Assembly (NCBI RefSeq): GCF_005860765.1
Contig: NZ_VCEI01000011.1
Location: forward strand, 1,116,001 to 1,180,000
DNA length: 64,000 nt
Reading direction: 5' to 3'
Source of the DNA: Dyadobacter sediminis
Lineage (GTDB): Bacteria; Bacteroidota; Bacteroidia; Cytophagales; Spirosomataceae
In this document: one piece after another, positions 17,779 to 26,372 of the stretch
How the letters are laid out: the number at the start of each line of letters is the position of its first letter
How positions within the stretch are numbered: the stretch's first letter is position 1
Made by a program: the position numbers and the translations under genes
The notes under the pieces: generated by a model
The model's input: the letters and a program-made list of their open reading frames with translations, nothing else
What the model was told of the DNA's origin: nothing
Databases searched by the model: none

Positions 17779-20700
17779 ATGACTAAAATACTACCAAACC
17801 CGCTGTCAGGGTTAGGCAAGCCTCTTTGTGCCATGCTGATCGTGGGATCAACACTTTCATATCAGCTGAAAGCTGCTGTTCTCATGCCTGCTTCCTTGGA
17901 GGTCCAGGCGCCTTTGCTCGTTGAAAAAGTACTTAAAGGCAAAGTGCTGGACGATAAAAAAATGGGGTTACCAGGCGTAAGTGTGGTTGTCAAGGGAACG
18001 TCAACAGGTACTATTACGGACCCTGATGGAAATTTTGAGTTGAAAACAGAAGACAGTGCAGCAATGCTGGTTTTTTCTTTTATCGGATATGAAACAAAAG
18101 AAGTTGAAATCGGAAACCAGTCGAGCTTTGAGGTTACGCTTGCTACCGACAGCAAGGAACTCACAGAAGTGGTGGTTGTAGGCTACGGAAGTCAGCGTAA
18201 GGCAGATATTACCAGCTCGGTTGTACGCGTTACGCAGGAAAACTTTGTAAAAACACCCGCTCTGGACGCAGGTCAGCTTTTGCAGGGAAAGGTAGCCGGT
18301 CTTACCATTTCAGCGCCAAGTGGTGATCCTACCCAAGGCTCCCAGATACTGCTGCGAGGGAATACCACACTTTTGGGTGCCAATTCCAATCCGCTGGTAC
18401 TCATCGACGGTGTACCGGGCGACTTAAAGACCGTGGCGCCTGAGGACATTGAATCCATGGACGTTCTAAAAGATGGTTCCGCAGCTGCAATTTACGGAAC
18501 GCGCGGCACAAACGGGGTTATCATTGTAACCACCAAACGCGCAGGTGGCAACTACAACAGTTCAGTAGAATACAACACTTCTTTCAGCACGCAAACGGTG
18601 GCGCGTCAACTGAATTTGCTTACTGCCGCAGATTACCGGGAACACATTGCACAGGGAATACGCGAGCCTTCGTGGGACCTGGGCTCGGATACAGACTGGA
18701 TGAAGGAAATCTCCAAAAAACCATTAAGTCAGGTCCATAACCTCACCTTCCGCGGGGGCAGTCACCGCACTAATTACCTGGTAAACCTGAATTACCGGAA
18801 GCTGGACGGGATCTTTATTAAATCAGAAAACAAGACTTTCAATGGGCGTGCCGATGTGAACCATACCATGTTCAATGATAAACTGAACATTAATCTTGGT
18901 TTTATCAATTCATACAACAGTTTTCCTACTACCGGTGACGGCATAAGCTTCAATGGCTACACCTACCGCCAGGCGATTATCCAGAATCCCACGGCACCCT
19001 TGCAAAACCCGGACGGAACGTGGTTTCAGCAAACGGGAATTTTCAATTATGATAATCCCGTGGCGCGCTTGCGGGAAAGTGACGGGAAAAACAATTCCCA
19101 GAATACAAGGGTACAGACTAACCTGAGCTATAATCCGATTGAAGATTTGAAGCTGTCCGCCTTATTTTCTTACAACCAGTACAATCAGAACCGGGGTTAC
19201 TCAGAGACTAAAAGCCACGTATCGGCATTGAGGGACGGGCGAAATGGCTATGCGTCCATTGGTTCGGTACGTTCTATAGACAAGTTAATGGAACTTACGG
19301 CTCAGTATTCCAAGAATATAAACAGCCACAAAATGACATTGCTAGGCGGTTATAGCTATCAGGATAACTCCTTTTCGGATTCTTTCATGCAGAACTGGGA
19401 TTTTCCGACCGATAAGTTCTCCTATAATAATATCGGCATTGGAGATGCCTTGAAAACGGGCCTTGCGCCGATCGGAAGCTCGAAAAGGGAAACCAATCTG
19501 ATCGGCTTTTTTGCGAGGGCAACCTATAATTACGATGATCGTTACCTGTTACTGGCCAGTATCAGGCACGAAGGGGCAAGTCAGCTTTACGGCGCGAAAA
19601 ACCCCTGGGGAACATTCCCGGCCGTTTCACTGGGCTGGCGCATCAGCAATGAAGCTTTTATGAAAGGCCAGACTATCTTCGATGACCTGAAACTCAGAGC
19701 GGGTTATGGTGTCACCGGCACGCAGCCGAATAACCTGTTTCTTGGCGTTGCAATCCTGAACTATCAGAAATTCTTTTACAGCAATGGAAAGTGGGTTCAA
19801 ACGCTCGTACCCGCACAGAATCCTAACCCGGACCTGAGATGGGAAGAAAAGCACGAATCCAATATCGGTCTTGATTTTGCTATTCTTAAAAACAGGGTCA
19901 GTGGTAGTATTGATTTATATAACAGGAAGATTAAGGGCCTGTTGTATGATTTTCAGGTGCCCAGCCCGCCAAACCTGTATACCTCGACCCGCGCAAATGT
20001 GGGGGTAATGGAAAACATGGGACTGGAAATACTGGTCAACTTTGTGCCGGTACAAAAAAATAATTTCACCTGGAATGCGAGCGTCAATTACTCAACCAAC
20101 ACCAATAAGCTCGTCAGCCTGTCGAACGACATATACAAAACGACCAACGACTTTTTCACCACGGGTGCCACAGGCGATCCGGTTCAAACCTTTACCCACA
20201 TTGTGCGCATCGGTGATCAGGTGGGGGATTTTTACGGGTTCAAAGTGGTGGATATCTCAGAAGATGGAAAGTGGATCTACGAAGGCCGGGATGGTCAGCC
20301 GCAGAGTTATGACGAGTTTCAGCACGCCTTTGAAGACAAGCGCGTACTGGGCAACGGTCTGCCGAAATTTTATCTTAATTTCAACAACAACCTTCGGTAC
20401 AAGAACTTCGATCTGGGCGTAACCATGCGTGGCGCATTCAAATATCAGATCCTGAACTACCAGCGCATGTTCTTCGAAAGTACGGGCCTGCAGCAATACA
20501 ATAACCTCAAATCATCGTATGACAAGGTTTTTGACAAAGCGGTACTGAGCCCGACTATGCCCCAGGAGTTCAACAGCTACTATATTGAAAATGGTGATTT
20601 CTGGAAGATTGACAACATTAATGTGGGCTATGATATCAGGAAGCTTAAAACCAAATACATAAAATCGATTCGCATTTACGGCTCTACGCTGAACACATTT

Positions 20701-20826
20701 ACATTTACCAAATACAAAGGGGTAGATCCTGAGGTGGACAGACTGGGCTTATCACCAGGAAATGACAGCCGCGACAAATATCCGATGACCAGGACCTTTA
20801 CGCTGGGATTAAACCTGTCCCTTTAA
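17779..20826 (+). CDS. SusC/RagA-type TonB-linked outer membrane transporter
   Basis: TonB-dependent importer for glycan or peptide-type ligands, working with the SusD lipoprotein encoded next. 1015 residues. A signal peptide covers about 1-32, a carboxypeptidase-regulatory-like domain about 50-120 (GKVLDDKKMGLPGVSVVVKG), the plug domain about 135-250 with the SusC-typical VVVGYGSQRKADITSSV and GTRGTNGVIIVTTKR, then a beta-barrel ending in LGLNLSL. No STN domain, so it is not the FecR/sigma-coupled type. SusD starts 20 bp after its stop. No enzyme genes belong to the unit, so the ligand is unknown. Confidence 0.93.
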   Translation: MTKILPNPLSGLGKPLCAMLIVGSTLSYQLKAAVLMPASLEVQAPLLVEKVLKGKVLDDKKMGLPGVSVVVKGTSTGTITDPDGNFELKTEDSAAMLVFSFIGYETKEVEIGNQSSFEVTLATDSKELTEVVVVGYGSQRKADITSSVVRVTQENFVKTPALDAGQLLQGKVAGLTISAPSGDPTQGSQILLRGNTTLLGANSNPLVLIDGVPGDLKTVAPEDIESMDVLKDGSAAAIYGTRGTNGVIIVTTKRAGGNYNSSVEYNTSFSTQTVARQLNLLTAADYREHIAQGIREPSWDLGSDTDWMKEISKKPLSQVHNLTFRGGSHRTNYLVNLNYRKLDGIFIKSENKTFNGRADVNHTMFNDKLNINLGFINSYNSFPTTGDGISFNGYTYRQAIIQNPTAPLQNPDGTWFQQTGIFNYDNPVARLRESDGKNNSQNTRVQTNLSYNPIEDLKLSALFSYNQYNQNRGYSETKSHVSALRDGRNGYASIGSVRSIDKLMELTAQYSKNINSHKMTLLGGYSYQDNSFSDSFMQNWDFPTDKFSYNNIGIGDALKTGLAPIGSSKRETNLIGFFARATYNYDDRYLLLASIRHEGASQLYGAKNPWGTFPAVSLGWRISNEAFMKGQTIFDDLKLRAGYGVTGTQPNNLFLGVAILNYQKFFYSNGKWVQTLVPAQNPNPDLRWEEKHESNIGLDFAILKNRVSGSIDLYNRKIKGLLYDFQVPSPPNLYTSTRANVGVMENMGLEILVNFVPVQKNNFTWNASVNYSTNTNKLVSLSNDIYKTTNDFFTTGATGDPVQTFTHIVRIGDQVGDFYGFKVVDISEDGKWIYEGRDGQPQSYDEFQHAFEDKRVLGNGLPKFYLNFNNNLRYKNFDLGVTMRGAFKYQILNYQRMFFESTGLQQYNNLKSSYDKVFDKAVLSPTMPQEFNSYYIENGDFWKIDNINVGYDIRKLKTKYIKSIRIYGSTLNTFTFTKYKGVDPEVDRLGLSPGNDSRDKYPMTRTFTLGLNLSL

Positions 20827-20846
20827 ACACTTCTAAAATAGTCATT

Positions 20847-22475
20847 ATGAAAAATATAGCATTTGGATTGAAAAGTAAATTCGCCGCTGTTGTGCTGTTA
20901 CTTGGCACCTCGTGCACCGATCTGAAAGATGAAAGCTTCGACCGGATCATTGCCAACCAGTTTAATCCGTCTTCCGGCGACGTAGCCTCGCTTATAGGTG
21001 CTGCCTATACTAACTGGCGGGATGTTATGCAGCAATGGAACGGGCTTTTCCGTACCCAGGAAATCTCCGGCGACCAGCTTGTGATCCCATCACGGCCCAA
21101 CGGCTGGGTCGATGGCGGAGTATACCGCAGGATCCATGATCACAAATGGACAGCCGATGACGAGATCGCCATCAATAACTGGAACAGGTCTTATGCGGGT
21201 ATTGCCAACTGTAACAGGCTTATTTACCAGATCGAATCGGGTAGCATTCCGTTTACAGATGGAAAAGAAGCAGTGATCGCCGAACTGAAAGTACTTCGTG
21301 CATCTTACTATTATGTGCTTTGCGACCTTTTCGGAAATGTTCCCGTTATCACACAGTTTGATGTTCCGGCTGGCTTTATTCCCAAGCAAAGTACGCGCAA
21401 AGAGGTTTTTGACTTCATCGTAAAGGATATTACCGACAATGCACCATTATTATCGGACAAAAACGACCCGACTACTTATGGCCGTTTCAATAAATGGGGA
21501 GCTCATACCCTGCTTGCCAAAATGTACCTTAATGCGGAGGTTTACACCGGAACTCCCGCCTGGGAGAAGTGTATCGAGCAATGCAACCTGGTAATCAACT
21601 CGGGCGCGGGATATGCGCTGGAAGCAACTCAGAAAGAGGTATTCAAAACCAATAACGAGTCTTCGAAAGAGATCATTTTCGCTATACCTTTTGATATAAA
21701 ATATGTTACGGACTGGAATGGTTTTTCTATTCACATGGAAACATTGCAGCCTGCCAATCAGGCCACTTACAATCTGTTGAACACACCCTGGGGAGGGATT
21801 TGCGCCATTCCGCAGTTTATTGATTCGTTTGATAAAGATGACGAGCGGCTTGTAAGCAACTGGATTCAGGGGCCGCAATACTCTGCGGGAGGCACACCGC
21901 TAAAAAGCACACTGGGTGCATTTGCGGGAAAGCCGCTAAGCTATATCAACCAGTTGCCCGGGGTAGATCAGTCCGAAGAGGTTCACGGGTTCAGACTTGG
22001 GAAATTTGAAATTGAAAAAGGTACCACCGTTAATTTAAGTAACGACTGGCCTTTGCTACGCTATGCTGATGTGTTGCTCATGAAGGCCGAATCACTTTTA
22101 CGCAGCGGAAAGGCTGCCGAGGCGGCTGCTATTGTTACTACGGTAAGGGAGCGGAATTTTAAAGCCAATCCTGTCAAAGCGGTCGTGACTGCCGCTGATC
22201 TTCAAAAAGGAAGCAGTTATGCGTATGGATTGAAGAACCACAATACAACCACCAACGAAGGCGGAGCTGATATCAAATACGGCCGGTTTCTAGATGAGTT
22301 AGGATGGGAATTTGCACAGGAAGGCCGTCGCCGGCAGGATCTGATCCGTTTTGGTGTTTTCACAACAAAGTCATGGCTGTCGCACGTGCCCAATGGTGCC
22401 TACCGCAGTCTGTTGCCGATCCCAAGACCTGAACTGAACAAGAATGCCAACTTGAAGCAAAATAACGGATACTAA
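20847..22475 (+). CDS. SusD/RagB-type surface lipoprotein
   Basis: Lid and ligand-binding partner of the preceding SusC. 542 residues. N-terminal lipoprotein signal with lipobox LLLGTSC (Cys about residue 23). TPR-like helices in the first 230 residues (AELKVLRASYYYVLCDLFGNVPV is typical in sense; only its first part is conserved in position) and a RagB/SusD C-terminal domain with WPLLRYADVLLMKAE, the near-invariant family signature. Ends in LKQNNGY, the usual NxGY tail. Co-transcribed with susC (20-bp gap) and closed by a terminator at 22.5 kb. Confidence 0.93.
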   Translation: MKNIAFGLKSKFAAVVLLLGTSCTDLKDESFDRIIANQFNPSSGDVASLIGAAYTNWRDVMQQWNGLFRTQEISGDQLVIPSRPNGWVDGGVYRRIHDHKWTADDEIAINNWNRSYAGIANCNRLIYQIESGSIPFTDGKEAVIAELKVLRASYYYVLCDLFGNVPVITQFDVPAGFIPKQSTRKEVFDFIVKDITDNAPLLSDKNDPTTYGRFNKWGAHTLLAKMYLNAEVYTGTPAWEKCIEQCNLVINSGAGYALEATQKEVFKTNNESSKEIIFAIPFDIKYVTDWNGFSIHMETLQPANQATYNLLNTPWGGICAIPQFIDSFDKDDERLVSNWIQGPQYSAGGTPLKSTLGAFAGKPLSYINQLPGVDQSEEVHGFRLGKFEIEKGTTVNLSNDWPLLRYADVLLMKAESLLRSGKAAEAAAIVTTVRERNFKANPVKAVVTAADLQKGSSYAYGLKNHNTTTNEGGADIKYGRFLDELGWEFAQEGRRRQDLIRFGVFTTKSWLSHVPNGAYRSLLPIPRPELNKNANLKQNNGY

Positions 22476-22502
22476 TCCTGCTTGAAGCTTCCTTAGTTTT
22501 TG

Positions 22503-22537
22503 ACCGGTGTCCCCTTAAGGCGCCGGTTTTCTGTTTT
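22503..22537 (+). terminator. Terminator after susCD
   Basis: Stem ACCGGTG / CGCCGGT (one G-T wobble) around a 12-nt loop, followed by TTTTCTGTTTTT. It lies 28 bp after the susD stop. Confidence 0.7.
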
Positions 22538-22670
22538 TGTACGTACCAGAATGAGTTATCGAAAATGCTAAATCAAAAAGACAGATTTGCTGCTAAACTA
22601 AATGTTTGAATAATACTTCGCAGGTTTATCTTAAATAGCCGACCAGGACATTCTACTGTATAAATAAGAA

Positions 22671-22695
22671 AAGGAGCCTTGTAACAAGGCTCCTT
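22671..22695 (-). terminator. Terminator of the metal-uptake operon
   Basis: A perfect 10-bp stem AAGGAGCCTT / AAGGCTCCTT with a 5-nt loop. On the minus strand it is followed by a T-rich tract. It lies 20 bp past the stop of the AztD-like gene, the last gene of the operon. Confidence 0.85.
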
Positions 22696-22714
22696 AACAT
22701 CATGGGTCTATCGG

Positions 22715-23953
22715 TTATTCTCCGTGAGCGGCATTGTTTTCAAATCCAAACAAGGTAAGTCTTACCGGTCGGGAAGAAACTTTATGCTTGATCACACTGC
22801 TCAGGTTTTCCAGGTCAATCTGGTAAACTTCCCCGCTGGAAGGAAGAGCGATATAAGCAAACTTTGCAGTAGCTTCCAGCACGGGTTTGTAGGTGTCCGT
22901 CGAGCCAACCGGGGAGATAATACTTCCTTCTTTTTTAAGAGCCCCTGTTGACAGATCATAAATCCGCAGCTTTCCATCCAATGTAAGTACCAGAAGGTTT
23001 TTACCCGCATAATCCACCTTGCACTGAAAAGCATCACTGCCCGCATAGATCGACGTAATTTTATCTGTTTTGATATCGATCAGATAAGCTCCTTTGGTCG
23101 CTACAAAACCAATAAATTTCTGAGCTGACGAGGCATAATATACGTTAGCTAACCGGAATGCTCCGAAACCTTCCGGGTTCGGGATCAACCGCTGCTCGCC
23201 AGAAGCACTTACAACCAGTACGCCTCCGGCTGTTGCGGCAGAGTTGGTAAACCCGCCAAATACAGCCACATTCCCGTCCGTTGCATTGCCGTGGATATTA
23301 CCAATCTCCAAAGTAGAAGCATGCACCAGATTACCATTTTTATCAATAATCTGAACACGGTTTGGTGAAGCCCCGGCTGCAGGTGCGGTAGTTACCGCAT
23401 AATTGCCATTGTCAAACTGAGCCATCGCCCCATGATGTGGCAGCAACCCGGCTTTGATCATACGGAATTTGGCACCGGCTTTATTGAACTCGGCTTCGTT
23501 ACCTGCGCTTAAAGTACCATCGTTATCATTAAAAATCAGCGATTCTGCACCCTTGCTTTTGAAATGGGTCGGCTTTAACCCGTCCGCTGTAATTGTCGCC
23601 CATTTTGGTGCGTTCATTTCATCAATATGGTCCGTATGGGATTGAAGGCCACTGTCAAAAACCTCAACCAGATTCTGGTTTTGGTACAAAACGGCTGCAT
23701 ACCTGCCGGATGCTGTTGCATAAAGGTTAGCGAGCGGAAACTTTCCATCGAATGTCGAAACCTTGCTTGTAAACGGATCGATAAAGCTGATTTGATTGCT
23801 CACTTCATCACTGACGAGCAGACGGACATATTTGAATTCCTTAGTCGTTTCTGGCTGTGGTGCAGGCTCGTTCTGATCTTTGTCACATGCCGTAAACACG
23901 GCTGCAAGAGTCAGCATCAGACCTAATTTCTTTAAGTTGCTTTTAGAATGCAT
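22715..23953 (-). CDS. AztD-like beta-propeller lipoprotein
   Basis: 412-residue surface or periplasmic lipoprotein (lipobox LAAVFTAC) predicted to be a beta-propeller. The repeat pattern and the motifs LPHHGAMA, IGNIHGNA and HTDHIDEM resemble AztD, the periplasmic zinc metallochaperone, whose zinc ligands are histidines in such positions. This points to zinc or copper handling, though AztD-like propellers may have other roles. Last gene of a five-gene operon behind a TonB receptor and three DUF4625 lipoproteins (107-bp gap after the previous gene, then a terminator). Family assignment by motif, not by alignment. Confidence 0.7.
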   Translation of the reverse strand: MHSKSNLKKLGLMLTLAAVFTACDKDQNEPAPQPETTKEFKYVRLLVSDEVSNQISFIDPFTSKVSTFDGKFPLANLYATASGRYAAVLYQNQNLVEVFDSGLQSHTDHIDEMNAPKWATITADGLKPTHFKSKGAESLIFNDNDGTLSAGNEAEFNKAGAKFRMIKAGLLPHHGAMAQFDNGNYAVTTAPAAGASPNRVQIIDKNGNLVHASTLEIGNIHGNATDGNVAVFGGFTNSAATAGGVLVVSASGEQRLIPNPEGFGAFRLANVYYASSAQKFIGFVATKGAYLIDIKTDKITSIYAGSDAFQCKVDYAGKNLLVLTLDGKLRIYDLSTGALKKEGSIISPVGSTDTYKPVLEATAKFAYIALPSSGEVYQIDLENLSSVIKHKVSSRPVRLTLFGFENNAAHGE

Positions 23954-24060
23954 AAATTGAATTTAAAAAAAATGAAAATTGGAATGTGTTACAACAGGAT
24001 ATAGGATTGGCAGATAGTTTAGCCAATCAAAAGTTTAGCTCTCCGGTCTTTGCTGAGCAC

Positions 24061-24534
24061 TTATTGAATTTTAATGCTTATTCCTCTGAGCGTTTGCCAG
24101 CCTTCCTTATCGGTGAGCCGGATCATAAAATGATAATCGCCGGGATCGATGTCGGCCGGCACTTCAATTTCCTGAATCGCTGCGTAGGCTTTCTGACTTT
24201 CGGGAATGTCAAAGGTTTTGATCAAAAGAAAAGGGTTAACCGGCTTTTTGACCGGATCGGTACTGCAGTCGCTTACCTCTGTACTGTGGGTATGGTGATC
24301 AAAGTTGTGATGAATGTCCAGACTGTATGATCCCAGTGCCATGTTATCCGAAAATGCAGCCTTGAACGTGAATTTTTCACCTCTTTTCACCGTGCTGCAT
24401 TGAACCGGGAAAGTACCCGGCGCATTTGCATCAATAACGGGATACTCGGTATCTATGCCTGTTTCATCCTTATCACAGGCGGTGGTGAACAAGGCAATTG
24501 CTGCTGTTACAAAAAGTTGTTTTATATATTTCAT
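24061..24534 (-). CDS. DUF4625 lipoprotein, single domain, His-rich
   Basis: 157 residues with a lipoprotein signal (lipobox ALFTTAC) and one DUF4625 Ig-like domain. A dense histidine segment, DIHHNFDHHTHS at about residues 78-89, looks like a metal site. The C-terminal part ends with the usual strand pair (GDYHFMIRLTDKEGW). DUF4625 proteins have no settled function; the operon partners and histidines suggest a metal-binding surface protein that hands metal to the TonB receptor. 93 bp downstream of the 339-residue paralogue. Confidence 0.8.
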   Translation of the reverse strand: MKYIKQLFVTAAIALFTTACDKDETGIDTEYPVIDANAPGTFPVQCSTVKRGEKFTFKAAFSDNMALGSYSLDIHHNFDHHTHSTEVSDCSTDPVKKPVNPFLLIKTFDIPESQKAYAAIQEIEVPADIDPGDYHFMIRLTDKEGWQTLRGISIKIQ

Positions 24535-24627
24535 TTGCTAAAAGGAATTCGGGCCGGCTTATGGCTTTGCTGGCCCGATGGTTTTCATGATTGCTGATTA
24601 TTGAAGAAATTCCATTTGAAAAAGCTG

Positions 24628-25605
24628 TCAATCGAAGTCGATACCAAAAGGCACGATTTTGTTGATCGTCTGGCCGGAAGTGAAATTTTTATAAATCACC
24701 GCCAGATTGTACTCTCCCGTTTGCCATGCCTTGCTGCCGGTAATCGCATTTTTAGCCGGTGCGTTGTTATCCTGTTCTGCCCCGATAACCAGGTCCGGAA
24801 TGTCCCGGATCACCGTATAGCTTTCCATATCGAATTCCGAATTGCCGAAATCATAAATGCTTTGCTCATCTTTGTGCTCATGCACGTCATAGACAATGGC
24901 TTTGCTTAAATCAACTTCTTCAATCGTCTGCGGATTGTAACTGGCCGACTTTCTGATCAGCAGCAGATACAGTTTCCCATCGCCTTTTACAAAGGAGATA
25001 TTGGCCTGCACCTGAATCGTATCACCTTTTCTGTAATGCTGGGTTGGATAATTGTCCTTGTCAGCATGGAAATCGTACATGGGCGTCCAGTTTTTATGCA
25101 TCCATAATCCTGAGATCATTGGCCTTAGCGGCAGGTTTGCCCGGGTGTAGATTTCAAAATCCCTTTTGACTTCCAGCTTGGAGCCATTCTCGTCGTAGAC
25201 AATGACCACAAGATCATACTTGCCCTCGGCCGCATCCTCAGGGATATTGAAATGCTTGTGTATGTTCGCATTTTTCAGGCCCTTGTACTGGTTCCATACA
25301 ATTTCATGTTTCCAGGGCTTGCTGTAATTTTCACCTTCTTTCGGCAGGATCTTTACTTCTACCTTGTCGATCTTGTCAACGGCCAGCATGTCGCCTTCAA
25401 AGTGAAAGTCCTCTCCGATCACACCGATTCCGCAATTTCCTAAACCCAGTTCCAGGTTTTCCAAAGCAGGTTTGGGCAGCTCCGGTTCAGGCATTGGCTC
25501 CGGCTCATTTTTATCACAAGCCGCAAAGGTGAGCAGGATCAGGATTAATGCTGACAGCAACACGGACCGGCTTTTTGGCTGGCGCATTCTTATATGATTG
25601 TTCAT
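24628..25605 (-). CDS. DUF4625 lipoprotein
   Basis: Surface lipoprotein with DUF4625-type Ig-like domains, 325 residues from the ATG at 25605. The frame extends further upstream, but this start gives a proper signal (RSVLLSALILILLTFAAC). The first domain contains GLKNANIHKHFNIP, nearly the same as a segment of the next lipoprotein upstream, so the two arose by duplication. The second half is less typical (ends FGIDFD). His pairs HKH and HEHKDE may bind metal. It starts 19 bp after the upstream paralogue's stop. Confidence 0.8.
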   Translation of the reverse strand: MNNHIRMRQPKSRSVLLSALILILLTFAACDKNEPEPMPEPELPKPALENLELGLGNCGIGVIGEDFHFEGDMLAVDKIDKVEVKILPKEGENYSKPWKHEIVWNQYKGLKNANIHKHFNIPEDAAEGKYDLVVIVYDENGSKLEVKRDFEIYTRANLPLRPMISGLWMHKNWTPMYDFHADKDNYPTQHYRKGDTIQVQANISFVKGDGKLYLLLIRKSASYNPQTIEEVDLSKAIVYDVHEHKDEQSIYDFGNSEFDMESYTVIRDIPDLVIGAEQDNNAPAKNAITGSKAWQTGEYNLAVIYKNFTSGQTINKIVPFGIDFD

Positions 25606-25624
25606 GGCTAATATCTTTTGTAGC

Positions 25625-26332
25625 TTATTTATCAAAATGTTCTTCAAATTCGTTTTCCTTCCCGGCCTGGTCCGTCACTTTCAGATGCACATGATAATGA
25701 CCGGCAGGTGCCGCCGTGATGTCCAAATGCTTGTGAAAGTCAAAGGCCGTTTGCCCGACCATGGCAGCGTCTTTGAACTCAAATTCCTTTTCCCATTTTT
25801 CGCCATGCACTTCCACGGTCACAGCGGCAATTTTGTTCGGTGCGGCAATGGCGGCTTCCAAATGCAGGCTTTTGCCGGCATCTTCCGCTTCCACGGCAAA
25901 TCCGGTTACCGCAGGCAGTGACGGGTCGTTGATCACGTCCAGCTCCGAGCCGATCTCGGCTTTGTTGCCGTTCTTGTCCGTTACCGTCAGATGAAGGTCA
26001 TATTTTCCCAAAGCTGCACTGGCGGGCACGTCAATATGCTTGTGAAGCTCGGCATTTTTCAGGCCGGCCAGCCCTTCGGTGTAAACCGTGTCCAGTTTCC
26101 AGCCACTGCCATTTACAGGATGGATTTCCAGCTGCACACGCTCGATGCCGCCGGGTGCCACGATCTGCGCCTCGATGTGAAAGTCACTGCCCGGATGTGC
26201 TTGTTTGTTGTTGCCCGAACCGATTTCCACACCAGAAAGGGTCGGTGCGGCCACGTTTACATCGTCGTCATCGTTACAGGAAGCAAAAAGGGTCCCGGCC
26301 AGCAGCAGGGCAAGCATTGATTTGATTTGCAT
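25625..26332 (-). CDS. DUF4625 lipoprotein, two domains
   Basis: Surface lipoprotein with two tandem DUF4625 domains, 235 residues. The ATG at 26332 is preferred over the longer frame because it starts a clear lipoprotein signal (LALLLAGTLFASC followed by an Asp-rich linker). Each domain carries the family's His motif: LHKHIDVP in the first and FHKHLDI in the second, with a further HYHVHLKV. The start lies 40 bp after the TonB receptor stop. Likely function: binding and passing on a metal, probably zinc, at the cell surface (inference from context and histidines). Confidence 0.82.
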   Translation of the reverse strand: MQIKSMLALLLAGTLFASCNDDDDVNVAAPTLSGVEIGSGNNKQAHPGSDFHIEAQIVAPGGIERVQLEIHPVNGSGWKLDTVYTEGLAGLKNAELHKHIDVPASAALGKYDLHLTVTDKNGNKAEIGSELDVINDPSLPAVTGFAVEAEDAGKSLHLEAAIAAPNKIAAVTVEVHGEKWEKEFEFKDAAMVGQTAFDFHKHLDITAAPAGHYHVHLKVTDQAGKENEFEEHFDK

Positions 26333-26372
26333 GGTATTAGAAATTATGGTGAGTATTCGAATTTGCAGGGTA